64,000 bases of DNA from CAYZWU01 sp964482235 (GCA_964482235.1 CAYZWU010000001.1:124001-188000); one strand, 5' to 3'; numbered from the stretch's first letter, positions 1 through 8,570 are shown. Numbers and translations: made by a program. Notes: a model not told the origin generated them from the letters alone.

Positions 1-126
1 GGAGTCGGCATAGACCTCACCGTCATTAATCGTGTCGTTGTCAGTGTCAACGATAGAGCAGGAAATACCTGCCAGTGCCAAAAGGAATGCGAACGCGACG
101 ACTCTGTTTTTGATTGCTGTGCTCAA
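1..126 (-). CDS. Partial exported protein (probable lipoprotein), N-terminal end only
   Basis: The first 42 residues of a gene that runs off the left edge. It starts at a TTG (124-126), preceded on the minus strand by GAGGGG about 7 nt upstream. The N-terminus is a signal peptide: basic KNR, a hydrophobic stretch rich in Ala/Leu/Phe, then GISC, a weak lipobox because the -3 residue is Gly. The next residues, VDTDNDTINDGE, have the regular Asp/Asn spacing of thrombospondin type 3 or dockerin-like calcium-binding repeats (DxDxDxxxDG). I infer a secreted or surface-anchored calcium-binding protein, but most of it lies outside the window and the function is unknown. A good promoter lies upstream at 258-286. 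Confidence 0.7.
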   Translation of the reverse strand, partial: MSTAIKNRVVAFAFLLALAGISCSIVDTDNDTINDGEVYADS

Positions 127-257
127 GACAACCCCTCTTTTTTCAAGAAAAGTCCACTCTTCTGGAAGAGAAGGCAAAACAAGGAAAAGAAAAGGCGAGT
201 AAATCGTACTAAGTGCCTTAGTGTTAATAAGTTAAGAGCAAAAATTTAAGAAGCGCT

Positions 258-286
258 ATCTTAGCAGGGCGCATCTTAGGAGTCAA
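258..286 (-). promoter_or_regulatory. Sigma-70-type promoter of the partial left-edge gene
   Basis: On the minus strand TTGACT (281-286) and TAAGAT (258-263) are separated by exactly 17 nt. Transcription would start near 251, leaving a leader of about 125 nt before the TTG start at 126. The 127-387 interval, AT-rich compared with the surrounding genes, holds no gene that I can support; this promoter is its only recognisable content. Confidence 0.65.
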
Positions 287-387
287 GGAAAGATTCAAAA
301 AAGTAAGCCCTTTGATAACGAATAATTTCTTGGACGACAAAAGGTTACTGCTTGAAAAATGCGAGTGGCCACGTGCTGATCCAGAGT

Positions 388-2337
388 TTACCTGTCCTCT
401 TTCGTCTCGCCTCGAAGCACCCGCTCGAGAATGGCCCGGTATTTCGCCACCATCTCGGGTTTATCAAATGAATTATAGAGGGCCACAAGGTTTTGTAACA
501 GGCCGGGATTATTTTCATTCAGGTCTATCGATCTCCGGAAGAAAAGAAGGCCCGCATCGAGGTCGAAGTATGGGTTCTTGATCCCTTCAGACGCCGGTGT
601 GGTCAGCAGGTAGCCGTACAACTCGAGGCTCTTTGGGTCTTTCGGCTCCCGGTCGAGACGGCTGTCGAGAGCCGCCCTGGCCTCCTCGAAGCGGCCCAGC
701 CTGAGGAGGCACCAGGCTGACATGTGAAAGGCGTCGCTGAAATTCTCGTCCAGCTTCAATGAGGCGGCGAAGCATTCATGTGCCCTGGCGAAAAGCGTTC
801 TGCTGTTCTCCTTTTCAGCCAGAGCCCTGAGCGTTCGGCCCAGCCAGAAATGGAAGCTCGGGTTGTTCGGATCCTCGGCGACCAGCTCCTCGAGGGTCGT
901 TCTCGCCTGGTTGACGAGCCCCGACTGATTGTGGCTCACCGCGCCGAGGAACCGTTCGATGCGGTCGGCATGGTCGGGTGGGTGGGGCAGCTTCGCGTTC
1001 TCTTCCCTCTCGAGAAAGGGGCCGCTGCCCGATGCGGTGCTTCCGAGATACCCGGGAAGCGATCCGATCATCCGCCTGGCCGGCTCATGGACCGGAGTCT
1101 TCATCGTGCTCAGCATGTCCGAGAGGCGGCTCATCAGGTCGCGGCCCTGCGGGGGGGCGTCGGACGAGGCGATCGGGGCCGTCTCGCCCCTGTCGCTTCC
1201 GATCTCGATGATCTCCGTTCGCGCGCCGCGGATGACCTTGGCCTCGTCCGTCCTGAGCGATGCGAGCTGCGCCCAGTGGAAGTGGCTGTTGCAGAACAGG
1301 CTCTCCGTGAAGGCGGGCCGGGAGACGGGGAGATCCGTTCCCTTCGATAGCCAGGCGGCCAGCTCGCGCGATCCTCTCGAGGTCTGCTGCTTCTCCTGTC
1401 CGAGCAGCAGAAGAAGCGCCCCGGTCAGGTCCTGGCCGCGGATCTGCCGGGCAGGCCGTTTTCCCGCCTTGATCCCCGGTCCCTTCACGAGCAGGGGGAC
1501 GCGGATCGTCGTGTCGAAAAGAAAGTAGGCGTGCGTCGATTCGCCGTGGTCCCCCAGCCCTTCGCCATGATCCGACACGATTGCCACGACCGTCTTTTTC
1601 ATGAAGCCCCTGGCCTCGAGCCGGCCGAGGAGCCTCCCGATCTCGCGATCCACGAAGGCGACCTCGTTGTCGTAGTCGTCGCCGGAAGGCGTCTCGATCG
1701 GCGCGATGTAGGGGTGATGGGGATCGAAGAAATGGATCCAGAGGAAGAAGGGCCTCGACGGGTCGAGCTCGCCGGCCAGCTCGATCGCCGTGTCCACGGT
1801 GCGATCGGCCGGCGATTCGCGAAGAAGAACCTTGGCCCGCCGCGGCTCCGGCCGGAACCTGTACCGCTCGAATCCCTGCTCCAGCCCGCACCCCGCATCG
1901 AGGGGCTCGCCCGAGACGACGGCAGCGGTCTGGTACTCTCGCGCCGCCAGGATCTCGGCCAGGGTCTCCGTTTCATCGGAGACGGCGAAGGGCCGGTTGT
2001 CGCGCACGCCCAGCTCGTGGGGGAGACGCCCGGTCAGGAGCGTGGCGTGGGACGGCAGCGTGATCGGAGCCGAGACGATCAACCGGTCCGAGAGAGCGCC
2101 CTGGCGGGCCAGGCTGTCGAGAACGGGTGTCACGGCTTCATTCCGGCCGGTGCATCCCAGCCTGTCGGCGCGGAGCGTGTCGATGGTGATGAAGAGAAGG
2201 GATGTGGCGCCTCGATCCTCGTCGCCCGATTCGTCGCCGTTGCAACCCTGGCACCAGAGGCAGAGCAGGGCGGCGAGAACGGCGAGGAGGCCTCGCAAGG
2301 GCGATGGAGCTGGGTTCTTGAAGCAGATCTGGCTCAT
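388..2337 (-). CDS. Sulfatase/alkaline-phosphatase-superfamily lipoprotein with C-terminal TPRs
   Basis: About 649 aa. I choose the ATG at 2337 over the TTG at 2373 because the latter would start inside the T-run of the preceding terminator. Residues 1-32 form a lipoprotein signal ending CQGC. The sulfatase fold follows: the metal-binding TIDTLRADRLG strand, the nucleophile region TLPSHATLLTG, and later the VSDHGEGLGDHGE metal site. The usual Cys/Ser of the C-x-P-x-R sulfatase motif is Thr here and the Arg is not conserved, so a formylglycine sulfatase mechanism is unlikely; a phosphatase, phosphonate hydrolase or transferase activity is equally possible. The last third has tandem TPR-like helices (SFHFWLGRTLRAL, AFHMSAWCLLRLG). 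It lies downstream of the ExbD terminator, so it may have its own weak promoter or depend on read-through. Confidence 0.85.
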   Translation of the reverse strand: MSQICFKNPAPSPLRGLLAVLAALLCLWCQGCNGDESGDEDRGATSLLFITIDTLRADRLGCTGRNEAVTPVLDSLARQGALSDRLIVSAPITLPSHATLLTGRLPHELGVRDNRPFAVSDETETLAEILAAREYQTAAVVSGEPLDAGCGLEQGFERYRFRPEPRRAKVLLRESPADRTVDTAIELAGELDPSRPFFLWIHFFDPHHPYIAPIETPSGDDYDNEVAFVDREIGRLLGRLEARGFMKKTVVAIVSDHGEGLGDHGESTHAYFLFDTTIRVPLLVKGPGIKAGKRPARQIRGQDLTGALLLLLGQEKQQTSRGSRELAAWLSKGTDLPVSRPAFTESLFCNSHFHWAQLASLRTDEAKVIRGARTEIIEIGSDRGETAPIASSDAPPQGRDLMSRLSDMLSTMKTPVHEPARRMIGSLPGYLGSTASGSGPFLEREENAKLPHPPDHADRIERFLGAVSHNQSGLVNQARTTLEELVAEDPNNPSFHFWLGRTLRALAEKENSRTLFARAHECFAASLKLDENFSDAFHMSAWCLLRLGRFEEARAALDSRLDREPKDPKSLELYGYLLTTPASEGIKNPYFDLDAGLLFFRRSIDLNENNPGLLQNLVALYNSFDKPEMVAKYRAILERVLRGETKEDR

Positions 2338-2371
2338 GCGGTCAGGTTTAATGATCCCCGATGATGAATGC

Positions 2372-2406
2372 AAAATAAAAAGACGGCGCCGCGAGGCGCC
2401 GTCTTT
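2372..2406 (-). terminator. Rho-independent terminator of the TPR-exbB-exbD operon
   Basis: AAAGACGGCGCC (2379-2390) and GGCGCCGTCTTT (2395-2406) form a perfect 12-bp stem with the tetraloop GCGA. Read on the minus strand it is followed by a T-rich tract (TTTTTATTTT). It lies 38 nt beyond the stop of the second exbD and ends that operon. Confidence 0.9.
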
Positions 2407-2443
2407 GATCGTACTGCCGGCAACCGGCCGGGCTCGGCCGGTC

Positions 2444-2902
2444 TTAGCCTTCGAGCGGTGTCCCCCTGAACGTGATCTGGGTCAACTGCGCCCTCAGGCA
2501 CTCGTTGACCACCTTGATGATATGACCATACTGGATTTCATCGCCGGGATAGACGGTGGCTCGCACATCAGGAGCCTTGATATGGAGATCCCTGACCTGG
2601 CGGTAGAAATCGGTCAGCATGTTGGCGCCGCGGAACTTCCTCGAGTTGACCACGATGTAGAAGCCGATCTTGGTCCTCTTGTCGCGAACGACCTGGATCT
2701 CGATCTTCTCCATCTGGTCATCGATGGGGGTCGTGTTGACGCCCACGTCCTTCGGGAGGTAGGCGGCCAGCTTGCCGTCGAGCAGCTTGAACTTGATCGA
2801 GCACATGAAGAAGATTAGCAGCAGGAAGGTGACGTCGATCATCGGCGTCATCTGCATTTCCACTTCTTCTCTGGCGGCTTCATCTGTTACTTTGCCTGCC
2901 AT
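2444..2902 (-). CDS. ExbD/TolR-family proton-channel protein (second copy)
   Basis: 152 aa. A short cytoplasmic N-terminus leads into MTPMIDVTFLLLIFFM, the single ExbD/TolR membrane helix; the Asp in MIDV is the residue that carries protons in this family. A periplasmic domain follows with a conserved-looking VYPGDEIQYGHIIKVV segment, the ExbD dimerisation/peptidoglycan-binding type region. AGGA precedes the ATG by 7 nt. It is last in the operon after exbB and the first exbD. Two ExbD paralogues with one ExbB suggest a heteromeric rod in the ExbB pore; what it energises is unknown, but the neighbouring TPR proteins and secretin are candidates. Confidence 0.92.
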   Translation of the reverse strand: MAGKVTDEAAREEVEMQMTPMIDVTFLLLIFFMCSIKFKLLDGKLAAYLPKDVGVNTTPIDDQMEKIEIQVVRDKRTKIGFYIVVNSRKFRGANMLTDFYRQVRDLHIKAPDVRATVYPGDEIQYGHIIKVVNECLRAQLTQITFRGTPLEG

Positions 2903-2935
2903 GTCTTTATCCTTTCAGAGAACCTTGGAACAAGG

Positions 2936-3421
2936 TTACTTCTTGTCCTCGTCTTTAGCCACGGAGCAGGCCAGCTCGATCTTGTAGATCAAGATGCCTT
3001 TCTCGGCGCAGATCTGCATGACCTTCTGGATGTACTTGAACTCGGTCTTGAAGTCGGCGCGGATCAGTACCGGCTGCTCCGACGGCCACATGCTCGGGTC
3101 GCCGGGGCCCTTCTCCCTGGGGAAGTTCTTCACCATGGTGGAGAGGTGGTCCCGGATGTGCCCGATGGCGTCGTCCACGCACTTGAAGTTCTTGCGCCTG
3201 TGGATGTACTCGCCCTTGCGGTTGATGTTGATGATTATCCGCTTTTCTTCGGGGTTTTCATCCTTCTGCGCCATGTCAGCCTTGGGGAGCACGAGATCCT
3301 CGAGCTCCTGCTGGGTCAGGTCGGTCACGATCATGAAGAAGATGATCAGATTGAACACCACATCGATCATCGGCGTCATGTTCATCTTCAGCTCATAATC
3401 AACTTGTTTCCTACGTGCCAT
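2936..3421 (-). CDS. ExbD/TolR-family proton-channel protein (first copy)
   Basis: 161 aa. MNMTPMIDVVFNLIIFFMIV near the N-terminus is the membrane helix with the conserved proton-carrying Asp. The rest is a periplasmic domain with the typical IIININRKGEY strand, an inserted charged stretch, and a VLIRADFKTEFKYIQKVM motif matching the ExbD V-x-I-x-A-D strand. A GGGAG Shine-Dalgarno sits just before the ATG. The sequence is clearly different from the second ExbD at 2444-2902, so this is an old duplication rather than a recent one. The gene lies 33 bp after exbB and 33 bp before the second exbD, consistent with co-transcription. Confidence 0.93.
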   Translation of the reverse strand: MARRKQVDYELKMNMTPMIDVVFNLIIFFMIVTDLTQQELEDLVLPKADMAQKDENPEEKRIIININRKGEYIHRRKNFKCVDDAIGHIRDHLSTMVKNFPREKGPGDPSMWPSEQPVLIRADFKTEFKYIQKVMQICAEKGILIYKIELACSVAKDEDKK

Positions 3422-3454
3422 GATCTCTCCCTATAAAAGGTGAGCCGGATCGGA

Positions 3455-4180
3455 CTACTTGGCCGGCCTGAATCTCTCGAAGAGGTCTCCGATTACGGCG
3501 GAAATCTCGAGGGAGGACTTGACCACCTTGTTCCTGAGGAAGACGAAGGAGGCGGTGATCGGGATGGCCACGATGAGGCCGAACATGGTTGTGATGAGGG
3601 CCGCGGAGATACCGCCCGACAGCTGAGCCGGGTCGGCCTGGCCCTTGGTCGAGGCGATCACGTTAAAGGCCGCGATCATACCCATCACGGTACCGAGAAG
3701 CCCGAGCATGGGGGAGACGTTCGCGATGAGGGAAAGCCAGGAAAGCTTGGCGTGGCACTTGACGGCTTCCTCTTCGCCCATGTCCTCGAGGGCCTTTTCC
3801 ATGGCTTCGAAGGAGGCGCTCATCTTGGGGAGACCGGCAGCCACCACGTTGGTGAAGTAGTTTGGCTCCGCCTCGCAGAGCTCGATGGCTTCCTGATACT
3901 CGCCGGCTTCGAAGAGGGCTTCGATCTCCTCGATCAGATCGGGAGGAGCCAGCTTTTCCTTCCGCATTTCAACGAAGTTGCTGATGATCAGCGCGAGGCC
4001 GATGACCGAGAGGCCGACGATGATCCAGCCGATGGCGCCGCCATCACGGAAGATTTTGCCGAGCGTCACGGTTTCCGTCTTTCCGCCCTTGTCACCTTCG
4101 TCCTGGGCCCAGACCATTCCCGATGCGCAAAGAGCGAAAACGGCAACGAGACAAAAACAGAGTACTTTTTTGTTGAACAT
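3455..4180 (-). CDS. exbB: MotA/TolQ/ExbB-family proton-channel protein with signal peptide
   Basis: 241 aa. ExbB forms a pentameric inner-membrane channel around ExbD and turns proton flow into mechanical work. Seen here: an N-terminal signal-like segment (residues 1-25, ending VWAQ), a short periplasmic stretch, a first helix around GAIGWIIVGLSVIGLALI, a cytoplasmic domain (EALFEAGEYQEAIELCE), and two further helices, ISPMLGLLGTVMGMI-like and GGISAALITTMFGLIVAIP, the hallmark of MotA/TolQ/ExbB. The extra signal sequence occurs in a subset of the family. AAAGGAG lies 9 nt upstream of the ATG. The downstream neighbours are two ExbDs; upstream is an exported TPR protein. No TonB or TolA gene is visible in the window. 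Confidence 0.93.
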   Translation of the reverse strand: MFNKKVLCFCLVAVFALCASGMVWAQDEGDKGGKTETVTLGKIFRDGGAIGWIIVGLSVIGLALIISNFVEMRKEKLAPPDLIEEIEALFEAGEYQEAIELCEAEPNYFTNVVAAGLPKMSASFEAMEKALEDMGEEEAVKCHAKLSWLSLIANVSPMLGLLGTVMGMIAAFNVIASTKGQADPAQLSGGISAALITTMFGLIVAIPITASFVFLRNKVVKSSLEISAVIGDLFERFRPAK

Positions 4181-4310
4181 TCGAGGCGGCTCCTTTCAAC
4201 CTATCTTGACTCGTAATATATCACAATGAGTCTTCTTTTTGCTTCCGAGCCGCCGGGTTCTATTCTCCGAACCCGGCTTCCTTCTGCCCGGTTTTATACA
4301 AGTTCAGGCT

Positions 4311-5432
4311 CTATTTGAGCTTCTTCCTGGCCTCCTTCGCCCACTTGGTCGAGGGAAAGAGATCGATTGTTTCCTGGAAATAGTTCTGGGCCCGCATTTT
4401 GTAACTGGGCTCCTTGTCCTTCAACTCGAGGCAGCAGACACCCAGGTAGTAGGTCGCCTTGGCCACCTCGACATCCTCGATGCCGTAGAGCACGCGGGTG
4501 GTGGCGAACTGGACCTGGGCCTCCTTGAGATTCTTCTCTGCGAGGAAGCACTCTCCCAGCCCGTTCTGGGCTCCGGCCTTGGCAGCCAGGGCGCTGTCCT
4601 TCTTGTTGAGGATCTCGGTGAAGAAGTCCCTGGCCTGGCTGAATTTATTCTTCTTGATGTAGACCTGGCCCCTTGCGAGCTTGGACAGGACGGCCAGTTC
4701 GTTCAGCTTGGCGACCTCGGCGGCAACCTGGGTCTTCGTTGCCTGCTCGGTGCAGAAGGTTCCTGCCGTGCTGAAGGCGCGCTCCGATTCGTCGAGGCGG
4801 TCGCCGTCCAGGAGGGCCACCGCTTTCTCGAACTTGGCCCTGGCTTCCCAGATGACTCCCAGCTTCTTGTCGTAGGCGTCCTTCGCCAGACGGTCGAAGG
4901 TACTCACGGCAGACGACATGTCGCCGCTGCTGGCGTGGCTGAGCCCCAGGCAGAGAAGCACCTCGGCATAGAAGCGCGTCGTGGGGTCCTGGGAGAGGAG
5001 CTCCTCGTAGAACTTGATCGCATCCTGGTACTTGACGGCGTTCTTGGCTCCCCAGGCCAGGTAGGTGTTGGCGATCTGGAAGCGGCCGTAAGTCTTGATC
5101 CACGGCCTGACTCCATCGACTTCCATGGCCAGCTTGAAGGAGTTGACCGCATTTTCGTAGTCGAAGTTCTTGAAGAACCTCAGGCCCTGCTCGTAGGCAT
5201 CGGGCGTATCGCCATATTCGAGCGAGACGATCTTGTCGATGGTGAGCTTCTGCTCGGGCCTGTTGGCTTTCACCTTGTAGGCCACTTCCTCGTACGTCTC
5301 CTTGGTAATCCTGTCGACCGTGAGGGGCTTGGTTGTTCCCACGCGCCAGATCCTGTCCTCGGCACGCGCCTCACCTACACAGAAAGCAACTAACACGAGT
5401 AAAGTCAGGTACTTGAGATAATCCTTGATCAT
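4311..5432 (-). CDS. Exported TPR-repeat protein, 373 aa
   Basis: A signal peptide (residues 1-24, ending GEARAED) precedes an N-terminal strand-rich segment and then at least six TPR-like helical pairs, for example DAYEQGLRFFKNFDYENAVNSFKLA, FQIANTYLAWG, LLCLGLSHASSGDMSSAVSTF and NGLGECFLAEKNLKEAQ. The end, FQETIDLFPSTKWAKEARKKL, resembles YbgF/CpoB-type TPR ends. It is the first gene of a four-gene operon with exbB-exbD-exbD; a GGAG lies 9 nt before the ATG and a near-consensus promoter just upstream. I infer a periplasmic adaptor for the ExbBD module, by analogy with TPR proteins in Tol-Pal and TonB loci; no enzyme motif is present. Confidence 0.85.
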   Translation of the reverse strand: MIKDYLKYLTLLVLVAFCVGEARAEDRIWRVGTTKPLTVDRITKETYEEVAYKVKANRPEQKLTIDKIVSLEYGDTPDAYEQGLRFFKNFDYENAVNSFKLAMEVDGVRPWIKTYGRFQIANTYLAWGAKNAVKYQDAIKFYEELLSQDPTTRFYAEVLLCLGLSHASSGDMSSAVSTFDRLAKDAYDKKLGVIWEARAKFEKAVALLDGDRLDESERAFSTAGTFCTEQATKTQVAAEVAKLNELAVLSKLARGQVYIKKNKFSQARDFFTEILNKKDSALAAKAGAQNGLGECFLAEKNLKEAQVQFATTRVLYGIEDVEVAKATYYLGVCCLELKDKEPSYKMRAQNYFQETIDLFPSTKWAKEARKKLK

Positions 5433-5473
5433 CAGACAGATCTCCGTGATCCTTCCAGAGATGTAAGCCGGGA

Positions 5474-5502
5474 ATTCTAAAAGACTCCCGATAACATGTC
5501 AA
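5474..5502 (-). promoter_or_regulatory. Near-consensus sigma-70 promoter of the TPR-exbBD operon
   Basis: On the minus strand a perfect TTGACA (5497-5502) and TAGAAT (5474-5479) are separated by 17 nt; transcription would start near 5467 with a 35-nt leader. The -35 hexamer directly abuts a copy of the dispersed GGCCGTTGAAAAAGT repeat (5504-5520). Confidence 0.8.
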
Positions 5503-5503
5503 G

Positions 5504-5520
5504 AGGCCGTTGAAAAAGTG
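5504..5520. repeat. Copy of the dispersed GGCCGTTGAAAAAGTG repeat
   Basis: AGGCCGTTGAAAAAGTG is identical to the reverse complement of the core at 23025-23041 and 23405-23421; similarity fades after the following CTCAGTGATCGAAT. It sits between the 966-aa TPR gene and the promoter of the next operon. Confidence 0.75.
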
Positions 5521-5644
5521 CTCAGTGATCGAATTTTCAATTGCTGCATTAAAGAAAGGGTCCATCCGGGACCGTGCGTCGATCGTGTGCGACGGGCACC
5601 GCAAGCTTCGCTGAACCGGCCATTCGAGCCGGCCTGGCGGACCG

Positions 5645-8545
5645 TTACTTCTTCTTGGGCGCCGTCCTCAGTTTGACATTGATGCTGTTCTCGATATGCT
5701 TGAAAGCCTGAAAGAACTCCGGGCCGCCCATATCTTCGTGAAACAACCTCACGTTCTTGATCAGTTTCAGTGCATCGTTGTATTTCTGCGGATCCTGATC
5801 GCCGGCCATGTAGAGGCAGTAGATCGTGTAGAGCTTGGCCTCCCACCACTCCGGCTGATAGGCCTTCTCGACCTTGAGGCCGCGGAGCATGAAGCTCCAG
5901 ATGGCGAAGGCGTTGTTGAGCTTCAGCTTCTTCGGATCCCCACCCGGCTCGGGCATATAGTTTCCTGAACCAGGGATCTCGATGTACTTCTTGCCGTCCC
6001 TCTCGAGCCATCCGCCCAGGCAGCGTGCCGTGCTGCGCAGGATGCCGGGGTTCTTGGAGTCCTGACTGAGCAGTTTCAGCCAGATCGGCCTGGCTCTCTT
6101 GAAATCCCTCAGGTCGAGGAGGACCTCGCCGTAGGACCGGTAGACATCCTTCTCGATTTCGGCCTTGTACTTGGTGTCCTTTCCGAACTCCTTGATAAGC
6201 CGCTCGTAGCTCTCCCTCGCCTTGCTGGAGTCGCCCAGCTCCTTGTACCAGTCGCAGACGCTCCTGAGGTTCGCGAAGGAGTCGTATCCGCTCTTCTCGC
6301 AGTACTGGGCCATGTAGTCGGCGCCCTTCCTGAGCAGGCCGAGGTATTCCTGTGTGGGAGGTTTTTTCGGATCGTCGCCGCGGTTCTCCTGGGACGCCTC
6401 CCAGAACGCCTTGCCGATCCTGTAGGTGGCAACGTGATAGCGGCTCGATTTGGGATATTTCTTTTCCAGATCCTTGAAGAGCTTTTCTGCATCGTCGAGC
6501 ATCTTCATGCCGATCCGGGTCTGGATCCGGTAGTAGAGGATCGCGTCGAAGAAGTTGCTCTGCGAGGGGAAGAGATCCTCGAATCCCACGATCAGGGCAT
6601 AGGCATCCGGGTATTTTTCCTGGGTCAGAAGGATTTCGGCGCGGTAGAAGGTCGATTCCGCCATGGCGCCGGACCGCATGGCCTTCTGCTTGGGAGTCCC
6701 GGGCGCCTGCGCCTTCTTGACGTAGGCGGAGAACTCGTCCAGCTTCTTCACGGCCTCGCCGTAGTTCTCGAGGGACTGGTAGCAGCGCGCCAGGTAGATC
6801 AGGCTCTTCTCGAAGTAGAGGCTCGTGCTCTTCACCTCGCCGAACTGGTCGATCGCCTCCTGCATGGCGGCCTTCTTCTCGGCGCCTTCCAGGATGGTCC
6901 CCAACTCGAACTTCTCCCTGGCGATGAAATAGAGGAGGTCGGTGCTGATGCCCATGTTGACCAGGGTCTGGCGAGCCGTCTTCATGATCGACTCGTCGTA
7001 GGCGTGCTTTGTTTCCTTGAACCGCTTGGTCGTGGTGAGGTACCAGCTGGTACCGTTCTTTTTGAAGAACTCGTCGTCGGCCCGGCCGTTGGGATCGGTG
7101 AATCCCTTCTTGAAGGCGATGGAAGCTTCCAGGTAGCGGTTGAGCTGGGAAAAGCAGTGCCCGATGTTGTACCAGCATTTCGCCGTGTACTCCTTCTGCT
7201 GCTCCACGGTCTTCAGGAACAGCAGGACCCGGTGGAAGCCCACGATCGCCTTGTTGTAGTTCTCCTCGATCCGGGAGCCTTCCGCTGCGGAGAAGAGGAC
7301 CTCGGGCGAAAGGATCGACTCTCCCTCGCCCACGCCGCCCTGGTTGTCCATCCTGGCCACGTCGTCCTCGATCAGGTCCTGCAGGAAGACCTTGGCTTTC
7401 TGGCCGACCTCGTTGTTCTCGTTTCTCTCGGTGATCTGCGAGGCGACGTCGCCGGCGAGCTGCCTGTTGCCGAGATTCTTGTAGGCCTCGGCCTGCTCGA
7501 GAAGGGCCATGTCGCCGATCATGCCGACCTTGAGATCGAGCTCCTCGAACTGGGAGACCAGCTGGTTGACCGTGGCCACCGCATTCTCGTAGTCGCCCTG
7601 GCGGTTGTGGATCTTCGCCACCTGCAGGTAGGCCGATTCGGCCAGATCGGTGATCAGCCTGGCATACTCGGGAGCGAGGCCCTGGGCGAGCTTCAGGTCG
7701 ATCCCCGTCTCGACGTCGTAGATCTGCTTCGAAAGGTCGAGAGCCTGGTCGTACTCCTTCATCTCGGTGTAGGCCATTCCCTGGTACAGGTAGGCCCAGA
7801 GGACGTTGAAATCGTTTTCAGGGGCGTCCCAGATGTACTCGTCCAGCGTCTCGATCGTCTTGTTCAGGTAGTCGTCCCTGTTGAAGTCGCCCTGGTTGTA
7901 GATCTGGGACCAGTAGTAGTAGGCGATACCCCTCTTGTAGTCCGCGTCCATGGCGAGCTTCGCCGTCTTGTCGGCCAGTTCGATCTGTCCGTTTTCCCGG
8001 AGAGCCTCGGCTTTCCGGGAGAGATCGTTGCCCGCCTGGTTGAACATCTTGACGCCTTCGCGGAAGTAGCCTTCCGCCTCGCCTTTGAGCTCGTTCTGGC
8101 GATCGGGATCCTCGGTGACGGCCAGCTCGAGGCCGAGGAAGCGCCCCATGTTCTGGAAGAGAACGGCCAGATCCATCCGCGCCTTGTTGAAGTCGGGGTG
8201 GTTCGTGTTGTACTCCACGAACTCCTGGAACTTCTCGATCGCCAGCTTGAACGACTCGTACTGCTCCTGGCGGTTCGTGCTGTGCTCCGCCTGCCACCTC
8301 AGGATCTGGGCGTTGGTGAGCAGCAGGGTCGCCTCCTCCTGCTGGTTGAGATGCCCTTTCTGGATCGAGTTCACGTAGTCGTTGGCCAGGTCGAAGTATC
8401 GAAACCTTGCCAGGTTGATCGCGAAATCGAGGTCGTCCTGGATGTTGGTTTTTGTTTCATCCGAATCTTGGGCCAGGACCAGGGAGGAAAGGGAAAAGAG
8501 CGCTGTGGCGAGAAAAACTATGGCTTTTCCTGACAGGTGCCGCAT
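5645..8545 (-). CDS. Large exported TPR-repeat protein, 966 aa
   Basis: A signal peptide (residues 1-25, ending SLVLAQD) is followed almost entirely by helical repeats of TPR type: FEEFVEYNTNHP-like units near residue 90, AYLYQGMAYTEMKEYDQALDL near 250, CWYNIGHCFSQLNRYLEASIAFKKG near 460, YLARCYQSLENYGEAVKKL near 590 and AEILLTQEKYPDAYAL near 655. There is no catalytic motif. The C-terminus is basic (RTAPKKK). It lies between the secretin gene and the exbBD operon, all on the minus strand. AGGAG lies 9 nt before the ATG. I infer a periplasmic scaffold of the envelope machine encoded around it. A shallow match to any TPR protein would be uninformative, so the gene context is the main evidence. 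Confidence 0.85.
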   Translation of the reverse strand: MRHLSGKAIVFLATALFSLSSLVLAQDSDETKTNIQDDLDFAINLARFRYFDLANDYVNSIQKGHLNQQEEATLLLTNAQILRWQAEHSTNRQEQYESFKLAIEKFQEFVEYNTNHPDFNKARMDLAVLFQNMGRFLGLELAVTEDPDRQNELKGEAEGYFREGVKMFNQAGNDLSRKAEALRENGQIELADKTAKLAMDADYKRGIAYYYWSQIYNQGDFNRDDYLNKTIETLDEYIWDAPENDFNVLWAYLYQGMAYTEMKEYDQALDLSKQIYDVETGIDLKLAQGLAPEYARLITDLAESAYLQVAKIHNRQGDYENAVATVNQLVSQFEELDLKVGMIGDMALLEQAEAYKNLGNRQLAGDVASQITERNENNEVGQKAKVFLQDLIEDDVARMDNQGGVGEGESILSPEVLFSAAEGSRIEENYNKAIVGFHRVLLFLKTVEQQKEYTAKCWYNIGHCFSQLNRYLEASIAFKKGFTDPNGRADDEFFKKNGTSWYLTTTKRFKETKHAYDESIMKTARQTLVNMGISTDLLYFIAREKFELGTILEGAEKKAAMQEAIDQFGEVKSTSLYFEKSLIYLARCYQSLENYGEAVKKLDEFSAYVKKAQAPGTPKQKAMRSGAMAESTFYRAEILLTQEKYPDAYALIVGFEDLFPSQSNFFDAILYYRIQTRIGMKMLDDAEKLFKDLEKKYPKSSRYHVATYRIGKAFWEASQENRGDDPKKPPTQEYLGLLRKGADYMAQYCEKSGYDSFANLRSVCDWYKELGDSSKARESYERLIKEFGKDTKYKAEIEKDVYRSYGEVLLDLRDFKRARPIWLKLLSQDSKNPGILRSTARCLGGWLERDGKKYIEIPGSGNYMPEPGGDPKKLKLNNAFAIWSFMLRGLKVEKAYQPEWWEAKLYTIYCLYMAGDQDPQKYNDALKLIKNVRLFHEDMGGPEFFQAFKHIENSINVKLRTAPKKK

Positions 8546-8570
8546 GGGAACAGACTCCTATAAGTCAAGT

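Noticed and set aside
312..581. 89-aa plus-strand frame before the sulfatase stop
   Set aside because: No ribosome site, overlaps the sulfatase C-terminus and has random composition.
4252..4277. Terminator between the 373-aa TPR gene and exbB
   Set aside because: GCCGGGTT/AACCCGGC forms a stem, but no T-run follows on the minus strand and the operon appears continuous.
6434..8533. 699-aa plus-strand frame opposite the large TPR protein
   Set aside because: Shadow of the 966-aa TPR gene; repeated HLG/LVE strings without any family signature.
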